A DNA stretch of 64,000 nt from contig NZ_VINQ01000017.1 in the NCBI RefSeq assembly GCF_008369105.1, positions 35,606 through 99,605 on the forward strand, given 5' to 3'. This document shows positions 18,003-27,067 of the stretch, one piece after another. This DNA is from Aquicoccus porphyridii (GTDB lineage: Bacteria; Pseudomonadota; Alphaproteobacteria; Rhodobacterales; Rhodobacteraceae). Position 1 is the stretch's first letter. The number at the start of each line of letters is the position of its first letter. The position numbers were made by a program, and so were the translations under genes. Under the pieces are notes generated by a model. It made no database searches. It saw nothing but the letters and a program-made list of their open reading frames with translations, and had not been told where the DNA came from.

Positions 18003-19088
18003 ATGGAACGTCGTAAGTTTTTGAAGGGCGCCGCGCTTGGTGCCGGAGCAACCGCGCTGGCCACACCGGCCCTGGCGCAGGGTGCCAAGCAACTGACCAT
18101 CGTGTCGACATGGCCGCGTGACTTCCCCGGACTGGGCATCTCGGCCCAGCGTCTGGCCGCGAGGATCGCCGAGCTGTCGGATGGTGCGTTCAACGTGGAA
18201 TATTTCGCGGCGGGCGAGCGCGTGGGCGCGTTCGACGTGTTCGACGAAGTGGCCAGCGGCAACAGCCAGGCCTATGTCGCTGCGGATTACTACTGGGTCG
18301 GCAAGCACCCGGGTTTTGCCTATTTCACCTCGGTGCCGTTCGGCATGACCACGGTCGAGTGGAATGCGTGGATCAAGTATCGCGGCGGTCAGGCGCTCTG
18401 GGACGAGCTGGCCGGTGAATTCGGCCTCAAGACGATTCCCTGTGGCGCGACCGGCACGCAGGCCGGTGGCTGGTTCAACAAGGAAATCGAGAGCCCTGAT
18501 GATTTCAGGGGCCTCAAGATGCGGATTCCGGGCCTTGGCGGCCAGGTCATCTCGAAAATGGGTGGTTCCACCGTGTCGCTCCCGGGTGGTCAGATCTATG
18601 AAAACCTCGTTTCGGGCGCCGTTGACGCAACCGAGTGGGTCGGCCCCTATAACGATTACTTCATGAAGTTCTATGAGGCCGCGCAGTACTACTATACCGG
18701 CGGGATGCATGAGCCGGGCGGTGGTCTGGGCTTTGGCATGAACCGGGCGTGGTATGACGGTTTGAGCGATTGGGAAAAAGCCGTGATCGAGGCGGCCTGC
18801 CTTGAAGAGCACGCCAATTCCTATGAGGAAGCGCAGGCCCTGAACGGCGAATACCTGCAGCGACTCATCGACGAGCAAGGCGTACAGGTGCGCAACTTCA
18901 ACGACGATGTCTGGGACGGCTTCGGCGAGGCGTCGGCGGAAGTGTTCGAGGAGGTGCGCGACCATTCGGCGCTGGCCAAGAAGATCGACGATGCATTCCA
19001 GGCGAACCTTCGGGAAATCGGCAACATGATGGCGCAGTTCGAGATCACCTTCGTGAACCAGCGTAACCGCGTTCTGGGGCTGGGCTAA
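18003..19088 (+). CDS. TRAP transporter solute-binding protein (TakP-like)
   Basis: A 361-residue periplasmic DctP-family protein. It begins MERRKFLKGAALGAGATAL, a twin-arginine signal (RRKFLK) with AxA cleavage near PALAQG. Family features are WNAW, the TGTQAGGWFNKEI stretch, the conserved LKMRIPGLGG with the Arg that binds the substrate carboxylate, and GAVDATEWVGPYND. These match the TakP branch characterised in Rhodobacter sphaeroides for 2-oxo acids, so an organic or 2-oxo acid is the likely substrate. The ribosome-binding site (GGAGGA) is strong, and a terminator follows the gene. Confidence 0.92.
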   Translation: MERRKFLKGAALGAGATALATPALAQGAKQLTIVSTWPRDFPGLGISAQRLAARIAELSDGAFNVEYFAAGERVGAFDVFDEVASGNSQAYVAADYYWVGKHPGFAYFTSVPFGMTTVEWNAWIKYRGGQALWDELAGEFGLKTIPCGATGTQAGGWFNKEIESPDDFRGLKMRIPGLGGQVISKMGGSTVSLPGGQIYENLVSGAVDATEWVGPYNDYFMKFYEAAQYYYTGGMHEPGGGLGFGMNRAWYDGLSDWEKAVIEAACLEEHANSYEEAQALNGEYLQRLIDEQGVQVRNFNDDVWDGFGEASAEVFEEVRDHSALAKKIDDAFQANLREIGNMMAQFEITFVNQRNRVLGLG

Positions 19089-19113
19089 TCCTGACCTGAA
19101 TGACATGATATGA

Positions 19114-19140
19114 GAGTGGGGCTCCGGCCCCACTCTTTTT
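19114..19140 (+). terminator. Hairpin between the binding-protein and permease genes
   Basis: AGAGTGGGG pairs with CCCCACTCT around a short loop, followed by TTTTT. It sits 25 bases after the binding-protein stop and 60 bases before the permease start. Partial readthrough would give more binding protein than permease, as is common in transport operons. Confidence 0.8.
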
Positions 19141-19200
19141 CAATATGTTTGCAGCTCATGCCGCGAGATATGGGGCATGAGCCCCGAGGGGAGGGGATCA

Positions 19201-20196
19201 ATGGTCAAGGCCGAGGCAACTGAGATTCCACGGGTTGGACGGCCTGCGCTTGTGGCGCGGCTTTTCGGTTGGTCGATGCTGGCGGCGCTGGTGGCGTTCC
19301 TCATCAACAACCTGCTGGTGGTGTGGTTCGACTATCCCGGCGTTGCGGTGCTGTGGAATGGCGGAGGCGGCGCCGGGGCCTGGCTCAATGTCATGGTCTA
19401 TGCCGTGTTTTTCGTTGTGAGCTGGGTCTATGTCCTGTCGACGCGCGACGTTTCCCTGCGCTGGGAGGCGCTGCGGGTGCATGGCTTCAATGTCTATCTG
19501 GTCCGGGCGCTGTTCTGGTCTGTTTTCCTGGTCGGTGTGGTGGATGTGGCGGTGTCTTTCATGCGCGTCGAGAGCCTGTTGGGCGTATTCGTCGGCGATG
19601 AGTTCGCGCGCAACTTTACCAGGCCCACCTGGGTCGGAATCTATGTGCACTTTCCGCTGGTCGTCGCCGGGTTCGTGATCGCGCTGTTTTCGCGGACGCT
19701 GGGATTTACATGGCTGACCCTGATGATCGTCACGGCCGAGCTGGGGATCGTGGTTTCGCGTTTTGTGTTTTCCTATGAGCAGGCCTTGATGGCCGATCTG
19801 GTGCGCTATTGGTATGCGGCGTTGTTCCTGTTTGCGAGCGCCTATACCCTGTTCGAAGATGGCCATGTGCGCGTCGACGTTCTCTATGCCGGGTTTGCCC
19901 AGACCAAGCGGGGCTTTTTCAACGCCTGGGGCACGATACTCCTGGGTTGCTCGACGGCCTGGGTGATCCTTTATATCGGGTTCAACGGCAAGACGTCGAT
20001 CATCAACTCGCCTTTTTCGAATTTCGAGGTGTCGCAATCCGGAACCAGCGGAATGTTTGTCAAATACCAGATGGCGATGTTCCTCGGTATCTTTGCGATC
20101 ACCATGCTGATCCAATTCATCAGCTATTTCTTCGAGTCCGTCGCCGACTGGCGGGACGAACCCGGGCGCCGCGAAGCTGCGCCGATCGTGCATTAA
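19201..20196 (+). CDS. TRAP transporter small permease, extended form (DctQ)
   Basis: A 331-residue membrane protein, nearly twice the usual 160-200 residues of DctQ. The C-terminal ~170 residues look like the DctQ domain (SAYTLFEDGHVRVDVLYAGF, typical of the family). The N-terminal half adds about four membrane helices. GGAGGGG four bases before the ATG at 19201 supports this start over an upstream in-frame ATG at 19177. Fifteen bases separate it from the large permease. Extended DctQ subunits occur in TakQ-like systems, so this need not be a gene fusion. Confidence 0.87.
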   Translation: MVKAEATEIPRVGRPALVARLFGWSMLAALVAFLINNLLVVWFDYPGVAVLWNGGGGAGAWLNVMVYAVFFVVSWVYVLSTRDVSLRWEALRVHGFNVYLVRALFWSVFLVGVVDVAVSFMRVESLLGVFVGDEFARNFTRPTWVGIYVHFPLVVAGFVIALFSRTLGFTWLTLMIVTAELGIVVSRFVFSYEQALMADLVRYWYAALFLFASAYTLFEDGHVRVDVLYAGFAQTKRGFFNAWGTILLGCSTAWVILYIGFNGKTSIINSPFSNFEVSQSGTSGMFVKYQMAMFLGIFAITMLIQFISYFFESVADWRDEPGRREAAPIVH

Positions 20197-20211
20197 CGGA
20201 AGGCAGACACC

Positions 20212-22872
20212 GTGGAACTCTATTTTCTCGCTCTTCTGGTCTTTCTCATGGCCTTCGCGCTGGGCTCGGGCTATCCGGTGGCCTTTGCCCTACCCGGTGC
20301 GGCGATCATCTCGATCACGGCTGCGGCCGGTGCGGGTTATCTCTTTACCGGATCGACCGATGCCTTTTTCCATTCCGGCGGGCCACAGCAATGGCTGTCG
20401 GCAGGGGTGACGAACTTGCGCGGGGTATATTGGGAGGTCGAGCGCGATACGCTGATCGCGATTCCCTTGTTCATTTTCATGGGCATTATGCTGCAACGCT
20501 CGAAGATTGCCGAGGACCTGCTGGTTACGATGGCCAAGCTGTTCGGGCCGGTGCCCGGAGGCTTGGGCATTTCGGTGGTCTTTGTGGGCGCGCTTCTGGC
20601 AGCGACGACCGGTATCGTCGGTGCAACAGTGGTGGCGATGGGGCTGATCAGTCTGCCCGCCATGCTGCGCAACAAGTATTCGCCCAGCCTTGCCACCGGC
20701 ACAATTGCGGCCAGCGGCACGCTGGGACAGATCATTCCGCCCTCGATCGTGCTGATCATCCTGGCCGACCAGCTTGCCAGCGCAACCGATCAGGCCGCCA
20801 CATTGCGCAAGACCCTTTACAACGAGGCAACCGGCGAATTGACGATGCCGTCGATCTTCGGCGTGGGATCGACCAGCGCAGGTGAGATGTTCCTGGGCGC
20901 GTTCGTGCCGGGTATTCTCCTGGTTCTGCTGTACATGGCCTATATTCTGGTTTCGGCGATCATCAACCCGAAATCAGCCCCGGCGGTGCGCAGCGAAGAG
21001 GGTTTTGACCGGAAATTCTGGAGTCAGGTCGCGCTGACGCTGATCCCGCCGCTGACACTCATTTTCCTGGTTCTTGGGTCGATCATCACCGGGGTTGCCA
21101 CGGTGAACCAGGCCGGGGCGATCGGGGCGTCGGGTGCGCTCGTCATGGCGGGGTATCGACTGCCGGCCAAGGGGACAAGGCATCTCTACACGCCGGCCAT
21201 CATGGCGCTGGCGTCGCTCGGGGTCCTGGGGGTTCTGCTCGACAATTACGACATGAACGTCAAGGCGATAGAAACCACGGCGGATGCGACGGGTATCACG
21301 CTCGGCGCTATTGCGGCGGCCGTTCTGCTTATGTCGCTGATCTGGTCGGGTTGGCGGGTGTTCAGGATCGAGGCCACCATGCATGGCGTGATGCTTGAGA
21401 CGGCCAAGACGACAAGCCTCGTCTTCATCATTCTGCTGGGTGCGGCGATGCTGACCGCGGCCTTTCGTGCCTTCGGCGGTGAAGATCTTGTCCGCGAGTT
21501 TCTCAACGGGTTGCCGGGCGGGTTCTGGATGCAGTTCATCATCGTGATGCTGGTGATCTTCATCCTTGGCTTCTTCCTTGATTTCATCGAGATCGCGGTT
21601 GTCGTGGTGCCGATCGTGGCGCCGATCCTGCTGGCCGATCCGGGCGCAAATATCACTGCTGTGTGGCTGGGGGTCATGGTCGGTCTGAACATCCAGACCT
21701 CCTTTCTCACGCCGCCCTTCGGGTTTGCACTGTTCTATCTCAGGGGCGTGGCGCCGCAATCGGTGAAGACCGTGCAGATGTACAAGGGCGTCATCGCCTT
21801 CATCATTTTGCAGTTGATCGCGCTGGGTATCGTCGGGTCCTATCCGCCGCTGGTGAATTACCTGCCCAACCGGGTGTCGTTCCTGTCGGATACGGCGCCA
21901 CCACCGAAGAACCCCAAGCTGCAATATTGCATCGATGAATACACCTTTGAAAAGATGGCAAAGGGCAACGACCTCGCACAGGTGATCGCCAATGCGGAAG
22001 CGTTGAACCTGTCGGTTTTGCCCCGGCGGATGCAGAGTGACCTGAGTGACAGTTTCGAAAGCGCCACCGTGGCGCTTGAGGAGATCGAGAAAGCATTCGA
22101 GGCCGAAGCGGCGGTGAATGCGGCAGCGGTCGATTATCGACCGCTACAGACCCAGGTGCGCGGAATCGAAAAGGATATCCGCAAGCGCAACGAAAGGGCC
22201 GAGGACCTCAGAGTCAGAGCCGGGCGGATGCGCGACGAGGCGCAGGCCGAACGCCGTGCGCGTCTTGAAGCGGAACGTGAACAGTTGTTGGCTGAGGTCG
22301 AGGTGCTGCGAACGCAAATCCCTGACCGTTGGGAAGAGGTGCATGACGTCTTTGCCGAACTGACCGATGCGGAACAAGATGCTCGCAACTTGTATCGCCG
22401 CAACGCCGATAGCGCGTGGGAAACCCCGGCCGAGGTGCTGCGCATTCTTCAGGCCAATCCAGAGTTCGATGCGCTTGAGGGCGAATTGCGCGACCTGCGC
22501 GATGTCATTGAAAACGCCGGGGAAGGCGACCCGTCCGCGATGGAAACGGTCGAGGCGCTGGAGAACAAGTTCGGCGACATGGAAGGGGCGAGCGACGTGC
22601 GATCCGCCCTCGGCAGGGCCCGGCGGGCGTTGCGGCCCAACCGCTTTGACGGCGAGAAGGCGCTTGAAGAATATGACGAGGCATTGGCCGAGTTCGATGA
22701 GCAAAAGGCATGGCGGGCCGATGCGGCCACGCTCGAACCCGGGCTTCAGGCCTATCTCGACGGGATACGCGGCACGCTGGGTATCCGGTCACAGGACCGG
22801 CTGAACCGTGAACAGGCGCTATACATGGCGTCGTGTAACGCGGTTCATCGTGATGTTTCGTTGAACTTCTGA
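20212..22872 (+). CDS. TRAP transporter large permease with long C-terminal charged domain (DctM)
   Basis: An 886-residue protein starting at GTG after GGAAGG. Residues 1 to ~555 are the DctM transport domain, with about 12 or more membrane helices and motifs such as ATTGIVGATVVAMGLISLPAM and AASGTLGQIIPPSIVLI. This is longer than the usual ~430 because of extra loops and helices near residues 195-230 and 330-390. Residues ~560-886 are hydrophilic and rich in Glu, Arg and Ala with heptad-like stretches (about residues 635-730), predicted to form coiled coils on one side of the membrane. I know of no assigned function for such a tail. Confidence 0.88.
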   Translation: MELYFLALLVFLMAFALGSGYPVAFALPGAAIISITAAAGAGYLFTGSTDAFFHSGGPQQWLSAGVTNLRGVYWEVERDTLIAIPLFIFMGIMLQRSKIAEDLLVTMAKLFGPVPGGLGISVVFVGALLAATTGIVGATVVAMGLISLPAMLRNKYSPSLATGTIAASGTLGQIIPPSIVLIILADQLASATDQAATLRKTLYNEATGELTMPSIFGVGSTSAGEMFLGAFVPGILLVLLYMAYILVSAIINPKSAPAVRSEEGFDRKFWSQVALTLIPPLTLIFLVLGSIITGVATVNQAGAIGASGALVMAGYRLPAKGTRHLYTPAIMALASLGVLGVLLDNYDMNVKAIETTADATGITLGAIAAAVLLMSLIWSGWRVFRIEATMHGVMLETAKTTSLVFIILLGAAMLTAAFRAFGGEDLVREFLNGLPGGFWMQFIIVMLVIFILGFFLDFIEIAVVVVPIVAPILLADPGANITAVWLGVMVGLNIQTSFLTPPFGFALFYLRGVAPQSVKTVQMYKGVIAFIILQLIALGIVGSYPPLVNYLPNRVSFLSDTAPPPKNPKLQYCIDEYTFEKMAKGNDLAQVIANAEALNLSVLPRRMQSDLSDSFESATVALEEIEKAFEAEAAVNAAAVDYRPLQTQVRGIEKDIRKRNERAEDLRVRAGRMRDEAQAERRARLEAEREQLLAEVEVLRTQIPDRWEEVHDVFAELTDAEQDARNLYRRNADSAWETPAEVLRILQANPEFDALEGELRDLRDVIENAGEGDPSAMETVEALENKFGDMEGASDVRSALGRARRALRPNRFDGEKALEEYDEALAEFDEQKAWRADAATLEPGLQAYLDGIRGTLGIRSQDRLNREQALYMASCNAVHRDVSLNF

Positions 22873-22894
22873 CCGCTTTCCGGGGTCTGTGCCC

Positions 22895-23983
22895 ATGCTT
22901 GACGGGATCAGGATCATCGAGGTCGAGGGGCTTGGCCCCGGGCCGTTCGCGGCGATGACGCTGGCCGATCTGGGGGCCGATGTCGTGGTGGTGCACCGCA
23001 AGGGCGGCAACCCGACACCGGGCGTGCCGGAGCGGTCGGTGCTGGACCGGGGCAAACGCTCGATCGCGCTCGACCTCAAGGATGCGGATGATCTCGACGT
23101 GTTTCGGCGGCTGGTGGCCGGGGCCGATGGGCTGATCGAGGGGTTTCGCCCGGGGGTGATGGAAAAGCTCGGGATGGGACCCGCGGCTTGTCATGCGATC
23201 AACCCCGCACTGGTCTTTGGGCGGATGACCGGTTGGGGGCAGGATGGCCCGCTGAGCCATGCGGCGGGGCATGATCTGAACTATATCTCGATGTCGGGCG
23301 CGCTTTGGTATGCCGGGGTGCCGGGGGATGCGCCGGTGACGCCCGCAACGCTGGTGGGCGATATCGGCGGTGGGGCGCTTTACCTCGTGGTGGGGATGCT
23401 GGCCGGGATCATGCAGGCGCGGGCGACCGGGCGGGGCACGGTGGTGGATGCGGCGATCTATGACGGCTCGGCCCATATGATGAACCTGTTGATGTCCTTG
23501 CGGCAGGGGGGCGGTATGCCCGATGCGCGCGGGCAGGGGATACTGGACGGGCCGCATTGGTGCCGCAGCTACCAAACGCGCGATGGCGGCTGGATGTCGG
23601 TGCAATGCCTCGAGCCGAAATTCTATGCGATTTGCCTTGAATTACTTGGGCTTGGCGATGATCCGGATTTCGCGGACCAGTTCGATCGCGCGCTTTGGCC
23701 GCGTGCCACCGAGCGGTTGAAAACGATCTTCGCCAGCAAGACCCGGGACGAATGGGCCGACCTCTTCCTGGGAACCGACGCCTGTGTCGCGCCGGTGCTG
23801 AGCCCGGACGAGGCGGCCGCGCATGACATGAATGCCGCGCGCGGGGCATGGGCCGCGCCGGGGGGTGTGTTGCAGGCCGCGCCTGCGCCGCGATTTGCCG
23901 GGCAGCCGGACTGGCAGCCCCAAGCCGCACCCGCGCGCGGAGAGCACACGGATGAAATTCTGGCCGAACTCTCGACGAAATGA
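22895..23983 (+). CDS. CoA-transferase family III (CaiB/BaiF; possible alpha-methylacyl-CoA racemase)
   Basis: A 362-residue class III CoA-transferase-fold protein. The N-terminus LDGIRIIEVEGLGPGPFAAM and DLGADVVVVHRK binds CoA, and LDLKDADD and GFRPGVMEKLGMG follow. HAAGHDLNYISMSGAL is the stretch shared with alpha-methylacyl-CoA racemases, including the catalytic His/Asp pair, so racemase activity is more likely than CoA transfer. An in-frame GTG lies six bases upstream; the ATG at 22895 was chosen from family N-termini. It starts 22 bases after the TRAP permease and may be cotranscribed, which would hint at a branched or 2-methyl acid substrate, but that is inference. Confidence 0.83.
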   Translation: MLDGIRIIEVEGLGPGPFAAMTLADLGADVVVVHRKGGNPTPGVPERSVLDRGKRSIALDLKDADDLDVFRRLVAGADGLIEGFRPGVMEKLGMGPAACHAINPALVFGRMTGWGQDGPLSHAAGHDLNYISMSGALWYAGVPGDAPVTPATLVGDIGGGALYLVVGMLAGIMQARATGRGTVVDAAIYDGSAHMMNLLMSLRQGGGMPDARGQGILDGPHWCRSYQTRDGGWMSVQCLEPKFYAICLELLGLGDDPDFADQFDRALWPRATERLKTIFASKTRDEWADLFLGTDACVAPVLSPDEAAAHDMNAARGAWAAPGGVLQAAPAPRFAGQPDWQPQAAPARGEHTDEILAELSTK

Positions 23984-24072
23984 ATATTTCGGCGCTTCGA
24001 GGCCGTGACGTGGATTATGGCGCAAGAGGGTAAAGCAGGGCTTAACCCGTGGTGCGCGCCGAATCGGCCGGT

Positions 24073-25302
24073 TCAATCGCCCGGTGGGTTGAGGGCTAAC
24101 CATATCACCGCCAGCGCGGCCACACCAAGCATGGCAAGCGTGGTGGCCGCGAGGCCGAAGACCTCGGACAGGGCGGACACCAGGAAGGCCAGCGCCGAGG
24201 TCGAGAGCGTGATCGCCACCATCCAGAGCGACATGATCCGGCCGCGCAGATGGTCTTCGAGCCGGGCCTGGATGCCGATCTGGAGCGAGACTCCGACATA
24301 GGTTCCGGCAAAGCCCGTGAGTGGCGCCAGGGCCAGTGCGACCCAGAAATCGGGTGCAAGGGTCAGGCCCGCCGTGGCGGCGAAGCCCATCGCGATGACG
24401 CCAAAGCGCAAGGCGGGCAGGCGCAGGAGACGCGCGCCCGCGATCACCTGAAACACCGCCGCCAGAAGCGCCCCGGCCCCCACCGCCGAGGTGAGCAGGC
24501 CCAGCCCCTGCGCGCCTTGCGCAAACCGTCCATCGGCGATGAGCGCGAGGATTTCGCCCACCGCGCGTACCGGCCCGAGGGCCACCACGGTGAGGATCAG
24601 CGCGCGGCGCACCGGCCAACGCGCCCAGCCCGCGCGCAAGCCTTCGCCCAGATCGGCAAGATAGCTTTTGCGAGGCCCGTTTTCCTCGACATTGCGGGGG
24701 GATAGCGTGGGCGCGATAATGAGGTTGGGCAGGAAAAGCGCGGTTGAAATCACTGCCGTCGGCAGGGTGCCGAGCCCTGCGATCATGGCGCCGCCGATGG
24801 CCGGGCTGATGATCCGGCCGACATTGAAATTGAGTGCGGCCAACGCCACGACCGACCCGATCAGAGGCGGATCAACGAGTCGCGGCCCAAGCGATTGGCG
24901 CACCGGATGATAGGCCGAGATGACCATGCCAAACAGCAACGCGATGCCCAGGATGGGCAGCGGTGCAAGCCCGCCTGCGAACATCAGCACGAAAAGTGCT
25001 GCGGGGCAGACCAACAGGCCCGCGGACACAATGCGATAAATGGTGAGGATCGGAACACGATCGGTCAGCGCGCCGAAGAACGGCGAGGTGACCGCGACGG
25101 GGGCGAGGGAGGCGGCGGCGACGAGGCCGACGAAACTGGCGGAGCCGGTTTCGTCCCATGCCAGCCATGACAGCAGCACGCGGAAGATCCAGTTGCCGTT
25201 CACGCCCGCCACCGCGCCGATGAAATAGCGCCGGAACCCGGGGTGGGCGAAGGCCAGACGGGCACTCATCGCTTTGATTTCTTTGGAAAATGTCGCATCC
25301 AT
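24073..25302 (-). CDS. MFS transporter, EntS/DUF894-like exporter
   Basis: A 409-residue twelve-helix major facilitator. The conserved loop between helices 2 and 3 reads GALTDRVP, and LFGMVISAYHPVRQSLGPRLV is typical of the EntS/COG2814-type exporter branch. Members export siderophores or macrolides; no siderophore genes are near, so substrate is unknown. A second ATG 11 codons in (MSARLAF) is also possible as start. Its upstream region carries three GTTAAC sites. Confidence 0.83.
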   Translation of the reverse strand: MDATFSKEIKAMSARLAFAHPGFRRYFIGAVAGVNGNWIFRVLLSWLAWDETGSASFVGLVAAASLAPVAVTSPFFGALTDRVPILTIYRIVSAGLLVCPAALFVLMFAGGLAPLPILGIALLFGMVISAYHPVRQSLGPRLVDPPLIGSVVALAALNFNVGRIISPAIGGAMIAGLGTLPTAVISTALFLPNLIIAPTLSPRNVEENGPRKSYLADLGEGLRAGWARWPVRRALILTVVALGPVRAVGEILALIADGRFAQGAQGLGLLTSAVGAGALLAAVFQVIAGARLLRLPALRFGVIAMGFAATAGLTLAPDFWVALALAPLTGFAGTYVGVSLQIGIQARLEDHLRGRIMSLWMVAITLSTSALAFLVSALSEVFGLAATTLAMLGVAALAVIWLALNPPGD

Positions 25303-25390
25303 GCGTCCTCTTGCGCCCAGAGTAGCGCCGGGGGCGGGGGCTGCAAGGGCACAAAAGGGTTTCTTTTGTCATGACGCGACGTCCGGGCCG

Positions 25391-25500
25391 GTTAACGGGG
25401 CCGCGAGGGCGCCAATTCGAGGGGGTGACATCCGGCTGACATTCGGCTGCCGCCCGGCTGCCGGGTAAATCCTGCCAAAGGGTTAACGCAGGAGGTTAAC
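25391..25500 (-). promoter_or_regulatory. Cluster of three GTTAAC sites upstream of the MFS gene
   Basis: GTTAAC occurs at 25391-25396, 25482-25487 and 25495-25500, in the 222-base gap between tag and the MFS gene. The hexamer is rare in DNA of this composition. It contains TTAAC, the CtrA half-site, but the last two copies are 13 bases apart rather than the 11 of a CtrA pair. Role unknown. Confidence 0.3.
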
Positions 25501-25524
25501 CGACCGCCCGCCGCTTCCGCGTGA

Positions 25525-26130
25525 TCAGGACGGGCGATGCAAGTCGGCCCTCGCCTGTGCGGCCTTGTCACGCATGATGCATCCTTCGGCATGGTCGTTG
25601 ACAAGCCCCATGGCCTGCATGAACGCATAGACGGTGGTGGGGCCGACGAATTTCCAGCCGCGCTTGCGCAACTCCTTCGAGAGCGCCACCGAGGCGGGCG
25701 ACGTGGAGCGGCTTTGCGGGGGGACATCCTCGTCTTGTGGTTCGAACCGCCAGATGAACGCGGCCAGCGAGCCTTCGGTCTCGACCAGATCACAGGCGCA
25801 GCGGGCATTGTTGATCACGGCTTCGATCTTGCCGCGATGGCGCACGATTCCGGCATCCGCCAGCAGCCGTGTCACATCCGTGTCGGTAAACCGTGCCACC
25901 TTGCGAAAATCGAACCCTGCGAAAGCGGCGCGGAAATTCTCGCGCTTGTTCAGGATCGTGCGCCAGCTCAGCCCCGATTGAAAGCTTTCGAGGCACAGTT
26001 TCTCGAACAGGCGGATGTCATCGACAACCGGGAACCCCCATTCGCGATCATGGTAATCGAAGAATTCGGGCGCGGCGGCGCACCAACGGCAACGCGGGCG
26101 CCCGTCAGGGCCGGGGATTGTCGTGCTCAT
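25525..26130 (-). CDS. tag: DNA-3-methyladenine glycosylase I
   Basis: A 201-residue base-excision repair enzyme that removes 3-methyladenine from alkylated DNA. Characteristic features are RCRWCAAAPEFFDYHDREWG with the N-terminal zinc Cys, the helix-hairpin-helix-type core (LCLESFQSGLSWRTILNKR) with the base-pocket Glu/Trp, FRAAFAGFDFRKVA, and the C-terminal VNDHAEGC zinc ligands. Length is normal for Tag. Its ATG overlaps the yciI stop, placing it last in a tetR-yciI-tag operon. Confidence 0.93.
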   Translation of the reverse strand: MSTTIPGPDGRPRCRWCAAAPEFFDYHDREWGFPVVDDIRLFEKLCLESFQSGLSWRTILNKRENFRAAFAGFDFRKVARFTDTDVTRLLADAGIVRHRGKIEAVINNARCACDLVETEGSLAAFIWRFEPQDEDVPPQSRSTSPASVALSKELRKRGWKFVGPTTVYAFMQAMGLVNDHAEGCIMRDKAAQARADLHRPS

Positions 26131-26420
26131 GCCGGGGCCTTGAGGAAATCCAACGCGGGGATGGCGCGCTTGGCGTCGATTTCATGGGTTTCGGCGGTGA
26201 CGATTCCGTGCACCACGAACGGGTCCGCGGCGAGACGGGCATCAAGGGCGGCGCGGCTTTCACCATGAGAGAGGATGGCACCGCCCGCTGCGGGTTCGAG
26301 CGAGCCGACACAGAGGAATTTCTCGTCTGCAAAGCCTTGCGCGATCCAGTCGTTATGCGCCGCCATGAAGTCCGGAGCTGCGGCCCGGTTGTCGGAAAAT
26401 TTCAGGAAAGTTATGAACAT
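26127..26420 (-). CDS. YciI-like protein
   Basis: A 97-residue YCII-domain protein with the ferredoxin-like fold signature: MFITFLKFSDN, AHNDWI with the conserved His, GSLEPAAGGAIL and DPFVVHGIV with the His/Asp pair proposed as catalytic. Members include hydrolases and dehydrochlorinases acting on small electrophiles, but most are uncharacterised. It overlaps tetR by ten bases and tag by four, so all three are translationally coupled. Confidence 0.85.
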   Translation of the reverse strand: MFITFLKFSDNRAAAPDFMAAHNDWIAQGFADEKFLCVGSLEPAAGGAILSHGESRAALDARLAADPFVVHGIVTAETHEIDAKRAIPALDFLKAPA

Positions 26421-27019
26421 ATACGCCCCTCGTGCCGTGTCTGATCGTCAATGATGTCGTCCAGCCATTGCGTGATTGCGGCGACTTCACGTTCAATGAA
26501 GGTCTCATCGCGGAAGGCGCTGGACATGACCGCCACCCCTTGTGACCAGGTCAGAAGGTGCATGGCCCGTGCCTCGGCCTGTTGATCCATGCCAAGCGCG
26601 CGAAACTGCCCGGTGAGCCAGTCGCGGAACAGGCCCATGATTTGCGCGGCGCGATGTTGCGCGCCGTGCTCCAGCTTGGCCAGCTCCGAACACAATGTTC
26701 CGACCGGGCAGCCAAAGGCCATGATCCTGGTGCGGTTGGTGATCAGCAGATGGATGAACGACAGGATGCGGTCGCGGGGCTGCGCGCCCTCGGCTTGCCA
26801 AGTGTCGAGCATCATGCGCGTCCGGTCCATCCGGCGCGCGATCACGGCATCCAGTATTTCATCCTTGGCCTTGAAATGGTGATAGAAATTCCCGCGCGAG
26901 ATGCCCACCGCCGCGGCGATGTCGGCAAAGGATGTGGCCTCGAACCCGCCTTCATAGAAAAGCGTGTCGGCTTTCTCGATGATCTTTTCGCGGGTTGAAA
27001 CCGTGGGCAAGGCGGACAT
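26411..27019 (-). CDS. TetR-family repressor with two cysteines in the sensor domain
   Basis: A 202-residue TetR/AcrR regulator. The N-terminal DNA-binding domain (residues ~8-55) shows FADIAAAVGISRGNFYHHFKAKDEI, split as the helix-turn-helix. The ligand domain carries GCPVGTLCSELA with Cys104 and Cys110, in the region where NemR has its reactive Cys106. It probably represses its own operon through the palindrome at 27043-27058. With a YciI enzyme and a 3-methyladenine glycosylase downstream, it may sense electrophiles or alkylating agents; that is inference. Confidence 0.88.
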   Translation of the reverse strand: MSALPTVSTREKIIEKADTLFYEGGFEATSFADIAAAVGISRGNFYHHFKAKDEILDAVIARRMDRTRMMLDTWQAEGAQPRDRILSFIHLLITNRTRIMAFGCPVGTLCSELAKLEHGAQHRAAQIMGLFRDWLTGQFRALGMDQQAEARAMHLLTWSQGVAVMSSAFRDETFIEREVAAITQWLDDIIDDQTRHEGRICS

Positions 27020-27038
27020 CCTGTCGTGATTTGCGATC

Positions 27039-27067
27039 AGGTTAGGTCAATTGTCCTAGAGCGTCAA
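27039..27067 (-). promoter_or_regulatory. Promoter and operator of the tetR-yciI-tag operon
   Basis: On the minus strand TTGACG (27067-27062), 17 bases, then TAACCT (27044-27039) form a sigma-70-like promoter. Within the spacer lies TAGGACAATTGACCTA (27058-27043), a 16-bp palindrome with a single mismatched pair. A TetR dimer bound there would block RNA polymerase, so autorepression is very likely. The transcript would start about 13 bases before the tetR ATG. Confidence 0.7.
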
